Shown piece by piece: positions 1 through 4,412 of a DNA stretch of 13,173 nucleotides. The stretch's first letter is position 1. The number at the start of each line of letters is the position of its first letter. The DNA is from a bacterium (lineage in GTDB: Bacteria; Vulcanimicrobiota; Vulcanimicrobiia; Vulcanimicrobiales; SCRA01), in contig JAGWST010000396.1 of assembly GCA_028869325.1 (NCBI GenBank), forward strand, positions 1-13,173, written 5' to 3'. The notes below the pieces were generated by a model. It was not told where the DNA came from, did not search any database, and saw nothing but the letters and a program-made list of their open reading frames with translations. The position numbers and the translations under genes are program-made.

Positions 1-144
1 CTGGCATACATGCATCTGCACACGCGCAATCAGTGGCGCGGCGTGCGCACCAGTTGGATCGGCGTGATCGGCTTCGCCGCCGTGATCTTCTGCTATCTGG
101 GCGTGAACATCTGGATCAGCGGGCTCCATAGCTACAAGGTCTAG
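1..144 (+). CDS. ccsA: Cytochrome c biogenesis protein CcsA, C-terminal end (partial)
   Basis: Only the last 47 codons are in the window; the start lies upstream. The peptide reads LHTRNQWRG, then one hydrophobic helix (about residues 20-36 of the fragment), then NIWISGLHSYKV and a TAG stop. The N-x-x-x-x-GLHSY ending is characteristic of CcsA/CcsB, the haem-handling membrane subunit of System II cytochrome c maturation, which passes haem across the membrane for attachment to CxxCH motifs. This fits the mono-haem cytochrome c and b6-type complex encoded about 2 kb downstream, which may need it. The stop codon lies inside the left arm of a long inverted repeat, and the next gene is convergent. 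Family assignment rests on the tail alone, but the tail is distinctive. Confidence 0.85.
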   Translation: MAYMHLHTRNQWRGVRTSWIGVIGFAAVIFCYLGVNIWISGLHSYKV

Positions 145-321
145 CAGGTTGCGGAAAAACCCCCGTGCCGCCCGCTGCGGGTTTGGGCGGCATGCCCGCG
201 CCTGACATCGTCGGCGGCTCGGTCACAGACCGCAGTGGGTATGCTCCCTCGCCGCCTCCTTGCATTCGCGGGCATGGCGCTCCAAACGGGTGGCACGCGG
301 GTATTTCCGCAACCTGCTAGA
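140..321. repeat. 182-nt long inverted repeat / structured element between convergent genes
   Basis: Positions 140-169 pair with 292-321 at 28 of 30 bases (mismatches at 158/303 and 163/298). Pairing continues inward: 170-174 with 287-291, a 7-nt bulge at 175-181, 182-189 with 278-286 (one bulged base, one wobble), and 191-200 with 267-276. The whole element therefore folds into one rod with arms of about 61 and 55 nt. The tip (201-266) holds a GGCGGC/GCCGCC stem (213-218 with 251-256) and a small GGTC-ACA-GACC hairpin (221-231). The arms end sharply: 139/322 and 138/323 do not pair. It fills almost the entire 185-nt gap between ccsA and the convergent glycosyltransferase gene and includes the ccsA stop codon. 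It could be a bidirectional terminator, a miniature transposable element (a TA sits near each edge, at 142-143 and 318-319) or a structured RNA. I see no open reading frame of interest in it. Confidence 0.85.
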
Positions 322-329
322 AGCGGCGT

Positions 330-1979
330 TCACGACGCCGCACGGCAAGCCGGTCCGTCGTAGAGCAGCAGCGCATCGCCGTCGGCGCGGCCGACCACTT
401 GGAGGTTGCGCCCAAACGACGGCTGCTCGGCGAGCCGTCTCCCGGAGACGATGACGAACGCGCGGCGCGCGTCGCAGACGAACTCGCGTGTCTGCGATCC
501 GTCGCCGTCCAGCGCCTTGGCCTCGGGCAGCGTGTAGAAGGCGAGCGCGTTGCCGCCGCTCACGCCTTGGATCGCGATGCGATCGCCGGGCTCGCGTAAG
601 GCGTCGATCTTGGCCGCCAGCTCCGGAATCGGTTTGAGCCCCTCCGCCTTGGGCAGTGCGACGTACATCGTCGCCAAGACCGCGCCGACGCTTGCGCAGG
701 CTAGCGCCAGCGGCGCCAAGGCGCGGCCGGCGGGAATCCACAGCAGCACGAACGTCAGCAGCGAGCCCGCGAAGACGATCGAGCCCAACAGGATCAGGTA
801 CGGCATCAGCCACGTGGTCTGCTGCGTGAAGTGCATCGTGCGCGCGAAGAGCGCGATGGCCACCGCCATCAAGAGAATGGTCACGGGCACCGCGGCGGCG
901 CTGATGCGCGCGGCACGCAGGCGCCCCGCCTGGAGCGCACGATCCCACCACGCTGCCACCAGCAGCGCCATCGCCGGCAGCGCCGAGGCGATGTAGTTTG
1001 GAAGCTTGGTACGCGCCAAGCTGTAGAAGACGAAGGTCACGACGGTCCAGACCAGCAGGTAGCGCAGGAAGGGCGCATCCTCGCCCGTTGCGCGGATGCC
1101 ATCCCTGGCGGCCGTCCAGATCGCCCAAGGTAGAAAGGCGACCCACGGGAAGAAGCCCAGGATCACCACGGGCACGTAGTACCAGATCGGTCCCGTCTGG
1201 TTTTCGACGACGCCCAGGTAACGGCCGAAGGTATACTGGCCCAGGAAGGCGCCGACGAAGGCCGGGCCCTCGCGCCCGTACACCGCGGCGAACCAGGGCA
1301 GGGCTACCGCGCAGAAGAGGCCGACGCCGGCCGCCCAAGCGCGTGGCGAGAGACGCGGCCAGCCTTTGCCGTAGCGGGTGTTCCAGAGTATGAACGGCAG
1401 CACGACCAGCGCCGGCATCACCAGCGCCACCGGCCCCTTGGCCAACGTGCCGAGCGCGGCGCAGAGCCAGCCGCCGACGAAGGCGCCCACGTCGTCGTCT
1501 TGGGCGGCGCGATACCACAGCAGGGTGGTGGCCATCAGGGTGAGGTCGAGCAGTGCGTCCATGATGGCCAAGCGCCCGAGGATCGCCTGCTCCAGCGCCG
1601 TCGAGAGGATCAACGCCGCGAAGATCCCGGCCCGCAGGCCTCCGCGCCGTGCGCCGGCCCAGCCCGCGACCGCGCCCATCGCGATGGTGGCCAGCGCCGA
1701 GGGGAGCCGCAGCGCGAAGGCGCTCACGCCCAAGAGCTTGGCCGCGAGCGCGGCAAGCCAGAAGTAGAGCGGCGGCTGGACGAACCAGGGCTGGAGATGC
1801 TGGTGCATCACCAGCCAGTCGTGCGTGACCAGGATCTCGCGCGCAACCTCGCCGTAGGCGGTCTCGCTGTTGTCCCAAAGCGTCCCGCTGCCCAACGCGG
1901 GCAGCGTGACGGCGGCGGCGACGGCGGCGCCTAGCGCGGCCGCCATGCGCGCCGCCGCGCGGTCGGCTAGAGCGGCCAT
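330..1979 (-). CDS. ArnT/PMT-like membrane glycosyltransferase (GT39/GT83 superfamily)
   Basis: A 549-residue polytopic membrane protein. After a first hydrophobic helix comes the loop LWDNSETAYGEVAREIL (about residues 34-50), which matches the acidic first-loop motif of the ArnT/PMT glycosyltransferases; D36 and E39 are the candidate catalytic acids. Next come PWFVQPPLYFWL (about 65-76) and TGPIWYYVPVVILGFFPW (around 265-285), both typical of ArnT-like enzymes. The remainder is about ten further hydrophobic helices and a C-terminal soluble segment. Such proteins transfer sugars from polyprenyl-phosphate donors to lipid or protein acceptors on the outer face of the cytoplasmic membrane; the acceptor here is not identifiable. 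The gene is convergent with ccsA and divergent from the respiratory operon, so it is not part of either unit. M1 (1977-1979) is used; M12 (1944-1946) is an alternative start. Confidence 0.85.
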   Translation of the reverse strand: MAALADRAAARMAAALGAAVAAAVTLPALGSGTLWDNSETAYGEVAREILVTHDWLVMHQHLQPWFVQPPLYFWLAALAAKLLGVSAFALRLPSALATIAMGAVAGWAGARRGGLRAGIFAALILSTALEQAILGRLAIMDALLDLTLMATTLLWYRAAQDDDVGAFVGGWLCAALGTLAKGPVALVMPALVVLPFILWNTRYGKGWPRLSPRAWAAGVGLFCAVALPWFAAVYGREGPAFVGAFLGQYTFGRYLGVVENQTGPIWYYVPVVILGFFPWVAFLPWAIWTAARDGIRATGEDAPFLRYLLVWTVVTFVFYSLARTKLPNYIASALPAMALLVAAWWDRALQAGRLRAARISAAAVPVTILLMAVAIALFARTMHFTQQTTWLMPYLILLGSIVFAGSLLTFVLLWIPAGRALAPLALACASVGAVLATMYVALPKAEGLKPIPELAAKIDALREPGDRIAIQGVSGGNALAFYTLPEAKALDGDGSQTREFVCDARRAFVIVSGRRLAEQPSFGRNLQVVGRADGDALLLYDGPACRAAS

Positions 1980-2083
1980 GACCGTCGTGTGGAACTCGAC
2001 ACGCGCGAGCGCACGGGGGGCATATCGGGCCCTGACTTTAGTCGTAGGCGGCGCAATACCTGGAGCCTAGCATGACGGTATCG

Positions 2084-2111
2084 TTGGTCATTTGACGACG
2101 GAGGATAGACT
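2084..2111 (+). promoter_or_regulatory. Weak promoter-like hexamer pair for the qcr-hem operon
   Basis: TTGGTC (2084-2089) and TAGACT (2106-2111) are separated by 16 nt. TAGACT matches the sigma-70 type -10 consensus at 4 of 6 positions, while TTGGTC matches the -35 box at only 3 of 6. The pair would place the transcription start near 2117-2120, inside the candidate Rex operator, which would make sense for repression. A second -35-like box, TTGACG at 2092-2097, has no -10 partner at proper spacing. This is a tentative call. Confidence 0.3.
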
Positions 2112-2129
2112 TTGTGCCTCTGCGAACAA
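2112..2129. promoter_or_regulatory. Candidate Rex operator (18 bp, TTGT-N10-ACAA)
   Basis: The site reads TTGTGCCTCTGCGAACAA. Known Rex operators are 18-bp palindromes with TTGT and ACAA ends (for example the TTGTGA-N6-TCACAA type). Here the outer four bases of both halves and the overall length match exactly, and the fifth base of the left half (G) also fits. The inner bases are not symmetrical, so affinity may be modest. It lies 40-57 nt upstream of the qcrA start and directly after a -10-like box, a position suited to repression. The same operon encodes a Rex protein at 9112-9807. Functional assignment is inference. Confidence 0.5.
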
Positions 2130-2156
2130 GGGGCCGGTCTACAGGTTCGTACTCTA

Positions 2157-2164
2157 GAGAGGAG
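2157..2164 (+). promoter_or_regulatory. Ribosome binding site of the Rieske gene
   Basis: GAGAGGAG ends 4 nt before the ATG at 2169. It fixes the start of the Rieske protein there and argues against a longer reading frame opening at a TTG at 2112, which would add 19 residues unlike the family. Confidence 0.75.
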
Positions 2165-2168
2165 TCCG

Positions 2169-2741
2169 ATGTCGGACGCGGTTTCCCATGGACCGGAAGA
2201 TGCGTTTCCGCTCATTCCGCGTCAGCGCTTTCTGCAGCGGCTGCTGGGTGTCTTCGTGACGATCGGAACGATCGCCGGTATCATCCCGATCGTGGCCTAT
2301 GTGTGGCCGCCGAAGTCGAACACGGAGACGGCCGAAGAGGCCTTCCAGTCGATCAAAGACGACTCGGGCAAGACGATCACGCTCGCCGACGTCAATGCCT
2401 CGAAGATTCCCGTCCTCGGCGTGCTGACGCAGGGCGAGAAGCAGACGCCGGTTGCCGTGATTCCCGACGCCGCCAATCCCGGCTGGAGCAAGGCGTATCC
2501 CAAGGTCATCTCGCGCGTCTGCCCGCACTTGGGCTGCACCGTTGCCTTCCGCACGGACGAGCACAAAGCCGACGACGGCCAGACGTTCGCCGGCGGCTTC
2601 TGGCAGTGCCCGTGCCACCGCTCGCAGTTTCCGCCTAACGGGAGCAAGGTGCTCGGCGGACCGGCGCCGCGCCCGATGTTCGTCTTCGACAGCGTGGAGG
2701 TCGCGAGTAACGACGTCCAAGTCAAGGGAGCCGCTACCTAA
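2169..2741 (+). CDS. qcrA: Rieske iron-sulfur subunit of menaquinol:cytochrome c reductase
   Basis: A 190-residue protein with an N-terminal membrane anchor (about residues 25-45) and a C-terminal Rieske [2Fe-2S] domain on the outer face of the membrane. Box 1 is CPHLGC (118-123) and box 2 is CPCHRSQF (147-154). C118, H120, C147 and H150 should bind the cluster, and C123 and C149 should form the usual disulfide. It oxidises quinol at the Qo site and passes the electron to cytochrome c. Two box 2 positions differ from the common CPCHGSxY: Gly is Arg151 and Tyr is Phe154. The segment before the anchor (IPRQRFLQRLL) has no twin arginine, although many Rieske proteins use the Tat route. It is the first gene of the operon; the b6 gene starts 3 nt after its stop. 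Confidence 0.93.
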   Translation: MSDAVSHGPEDAFPLIPRQRFLQRLLGVFVTIGTIAGIIPIVAYVWPPKSNTETAEEAFQSIKDDSGKTITLADVNASKIPVLGVLTQGEKQTPVAVIPDAANPGWSKAYPKVISRVCPHLGCTVAFRTDEHKADDGQTFAGGFWQCPCHRSQFPPNGSKVLGGPAPRPMFVFDSVEVASNDVQVKGAAT

Positions 2742-2744
2742 GCC

Positions 2745-3434
2745 ATGCCGTACATCGATGATCTCGTAGCGGGGAATCCCGCACTGCGCGGGCTGGTGAA
2801 CTGGCTCGACGATCGCCTCGACATCAAGGGGCCCATCGACTACCAGCTCAACAAAAACGTCTACGCGCCCTCCATATCGTGGACCAACTGCTTCGGCGGT
2901 ATCTCGTTCACGCTCTTTGGCGTGCAGGTACTGACGGGCATCCTGCTGGCGTTCTACTATCAGCCCGGCTCCAACACGTCGTTCGAGTCCATCAAGTACA
3001 TCATGGACACCGTGCACATGGGCTGGCTGATTCGCTCGATCCACGCATGGTCGGCAAACCTGCTGATCGGCACCGTCTTCTTCCACATGGCTCGCGTCTA
3101 CTTCGCCGGTGCCTACAAGCCGCCGCGGGAGTTCAACTGGATCGTCGGCATCATCTTGCTCGTGCTGACGATCGTCATCGCGTTCACCGGCTATCTGCTG
3201 CCGTGGAACCAGCTTGCCTATTGGGCATCGCAGGTCGGCACGCACATCGCGGGGACGCCGCCGCTGGCCGGCCCCTACGTCGAGTACTTCTTGAAGGGCG
3301 GTGAAGATCTCACCACCGCAACCATCAACCGCTTTTACGCGCTGCACATGCTGGTGCTGCCGGCGTTGATCGGTCTGCTGATCGGGGCGCACCTGTTGAT
3401 GATCCGTCGCCAAGGCCCCTCGGGCGGCTTGTGA
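2745..3434 (+). CDS. qcrB: Cytochrome b6-type subunit of the menaquinol:cytochrome c reductase
   Basis: A 229-residue, four-helix cytochrome b6, not the eight-helix cytochrome b of bc1 complexes. Haem ligands are H100 and H114 in the second helix (SIHAWSANLL...FFHMARVYF) and H201 and H216 in the fourth. The 14 residues between H201 and H216 are the b6 spacing; bc1 proteins usually have 13. C49 in SWTNCFGGISF aligns with the cysteine of b6 that covalently holds the extra haem c(n) near the Qi site, as in cyanobacterial b6f and Bacillus QcrB. The Qo-side loop reads LPWNQLAYWA, with Asn where b6 usually has Asp. The second half of a normal cytochrome b is supplied by the next gene, 12 nt downstream. 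Confidence 0.95.
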   Translation: MPYIDDLVAGNPALRGLVNWLDDRLDIKGPIDYQLNKNVYAPSISWTNCFGGISFTLFGVQVLTGILLAFYYQPGSNTSFESIKYIMDTVHMGWLIRSIHAWSANLLIGTVFFHMARVYFAGAYKPPREFNWIVGIILLVLTIVIAFTGYLLPWNQLAYWASQVGTHIAGTPPLAGPYVEYFLKGGEDLTTATINRFYALHMLVLPALIGLLIGAHLLMIRRQGPSGGL

Positions 3435-3446
3435 TTCGGAGCTGAG

Positions 3447-3881
3447 ATGTCGAACAAGAAGGAATTCGGACCGAATACGCTCATCCGCCCGTTCTTTCCG
3501 GGCGAGGCCTACGTTCAAGGGTCGCTGGTCTTTCTGATCATCGCCTTCACGTTCATCGTCGCGCTGGCCCATCCGTGGCCGATCGGCGAGAAGGCCAACC
3601 CACTGGTCACGCCAAACCCGATCAAGCCGCAGTGGTACTTCTTGGCCATCTATCAGCTGCTCAAGCTGCTGGGGCCGCCGTTCCTGCCGTTCAGCCTGCC
3701 GGAGTGGATCGGTGCCGTTGCCGTTCCCACGATCTTCCTGGTAGTGTTGATCCTGTTACCGTTCTACGATCAGAATCCGTACAAGGCGGTGCGCCGCCGC
3801 CCGATCGCGCTGACGCTGGGCATCCTCACCATCGCGGTCTTCGTCGGGCTGACGTGGTGGGGCGCCGTCTCGCAGACATGA
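3447..3881 (+). CDS. Subunit IV (PetD-like) of the b6-type quinol:cytochrome c reductase
   Basis: A 144-residue protein with three hydrophobic helices (about 24-42, 88-108 and 121-140), matching subunit IV of b6f complexes and the N-terminal part of Firmicutes QcrC. It completes the cytochrome b fold with the preceding b6 gene and contributes the Qo quinol-oxidation site. The Qo motif, normally PEWY, is PQWY here (residues 61-64; codon CAG at 3630-3632), in the context NPIKPQWYFLAIYQLLK. So the usual proton-accepting glutamate is Gln62. Unlike Firmicutes QcrC it is not fused to a cytochrome c domain; a separate cytochrome gene follows. A GGAG lies 6-9 nt before the ATG. Confidence 0.92.
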   Translation: MSNKKEFGPNTLIRPFFPGEAYVQGSLVFLIIAFTFIVALAHPWPIGEKANPLVTPNPIKPQWYFLAIYQLLKLLGPPFLPFSLPEWIGAVAVPTIFLVVLILLPFYDQNPYKAVRRRPIALTLGILTIAVFVGLTWWGAVSQT

Positions 3882-3918
3882 TGCGTCGTCGCGATCCTCT
3901 TCGTCTGTCCGCAGGAAC

Positions 3919-3922
3919 GGAG
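3919..3922 (+). promoter_or_regulatory. Ribosome binding site deciding the start of the cytochrome c gene
   Basis: GGAG sits 9 nt upstream of GTG 3932. The alternative ATG at 3878, which overlaps the subunit IV stop as ATGA, has no such motif at proper spacing. The downstream start also gives a signal peptide of normal length, so it is preferred. Confidence 0.5.
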
Positions 3923-3931
3923 CTCAACCTC

Positions 3932-4399
3932 GTGAGAGTCGTCACCGGATTGCTCTTGGTCGTCGTCATGGCCCTCTGCTCGGGAACAGCGTGGGCCGCG
4001 GGCGATTCGTCCGCCGGCGAGAAGCTGTTCAACAGCGTGGGCTGCACGGGCTGCCACGGCGCCGGCGGCGGCATGCCGGCGGCAGGCACCGGTGCGCCGA
4101 AGCTGGCGGAGAATCCCGACGTCGCGGCGATCGGCGAAGAGAATCTGGCGCAGACCATCGGCAACGGCTTCCCCGCGGCGGGCGGCAAAATCGCGATGCC
4201 GTCGTTCAAGAACACCCTCAAGCCCGATCAGCTGCGGGACCTGGCCGCCTACGTCCACGGCGTTTCGTACGTCGATCCCAACCTCCAGCCGCACGTTCTG
4301 TGGGCCGTGCTGATCGCGCTCTTCGTCGTCTTCACCATCGGAACGATCGCGCTGCTCGAGTACGTTACGCCCGAGGCGCAGTACCGGCGGAGGGGCTGA
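3932..4399 (+). CDS. Membrane-anchored mono-haem cytochrome c of the bc complex
   Basis: From GTG 3932 this is a 155-residue protein. It has a signal peptide (MRVVTGLLLVVVMALCSGTAWA), a haem-attachment site CTGCH (C38, C41, H42), a probable axial Met89 in KIAMPSFKN, and a C-terminal helix (about 123-143) ending in positively charged YRRRG. The haem domain would face outward, held by the C-terminal helix, and accept electrons from the Rieske protein as cytochrome f, c1 or the QcrC cytochrome domain does. Covalent haem attachment would need the CcsA system seen at the left edge. If translation began at ATG 3878 (overlapping the subunit IV stop), 18 residues (MMRRRDPLRLSAGTELNL) would be added to the signal region. 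The next gene starts 13 nt after its stop. Confidence 0.88.
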   Translation: MRVVTGLLLVVVMALCSGTAWAAGDSSAGEKLFNSVGCTGCHGAGGGMPAAGTGAPKLAENPDVAAIGEENLAQTIGNGFPAAGGKIAMPSFKNTLKPDQLRDLAAYVHGVSYVDPNLQPHVLWAVLIALFVVFTIGTIALLEYVTPEAQYRRRG

Positions 4400-4412
4400 C
4401 CACCTCGGCTCC

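Larger units (their letters stand above)
1980..2168. promoter_or_regulatory. Divergent intergenic control region between the glycosyltransferase gene and the qcr-hem operon
   Basis: This 189-nt gap is the only non-coding stretch upstream of the 11-kb + strand gene run, so the operon promoter must lie here or be read through from outside. It is visibly less GC-rich around 2030-2115 than the genes. It holds a promoter-like pair (2084-2111), a TTGT-N10-ACAA palindrome (2112-2129), an ATGAC-N10-GTCAT inverted repeat (2072-2091), a GACT-TT-AGTC palindrome (2034-2043) and a strong ribosome binding site at its right edge. I could not pick out a convincing promoter for the - strand glycosyltransferase gene. 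Confidence 0.6.

Noticed and set aside
140..321. Retron msr/msd or group II intron-like reading of the inverted repeat
   Set aside because: No reverse transcriptase gene is present on either side and no intron domain V motif is seen.
140..321. 6S or SRP RNA gene
   Set aside because: Size and rod shape are 6S-like, but the closing stem is much more perfect than in 6S RNA and the repeat starts within a coding region. The conserved SRP apical loop is absent. Kept only as a minor alternative for the repeat.
223..1878. Open frame of 551 codons on the - strand, overlapping the glycosyltransferase gene
   Set aside because: Its translation is Arg/Gly/Ala-rich low-complexity sequence with no family motif, a typical shadow of a GC-rich gene. 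The frame at 330-1979 shows clear membrane helices and ArnT-like motifs.
2092..2097. TTGACG as the main -35 box of the operon promoter
   Set aside because: A good -35 match, but no acceptable -10 sequence lies 16-18 nt downstream (the bases there are TGCCTC).
2112..2168. Upstream extension of the Rieske gene from TTG 2112
   Set aside because: The added residues do not resemble the family and the ATG at 2169 has a strong GAGAGGAG before it. The region fits better as operator and leader.
2154..3572. Open frame of 472 codons antisense to the qcr genes
   Set aside because: The translation is rich in Arg, Asp, Gln and Val with no recognisable domain, and the opposite strand encodes unmistakable Rieske and b6 proteins.
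3575..3931. Long upstream extension of the cytochrome c frame through the subunit IV gene
   Set aside because: This part is the out-of-frame shadow of subunit IV. The real protein starts at a signal peptide near 3932, or at 3878 at the earliest.
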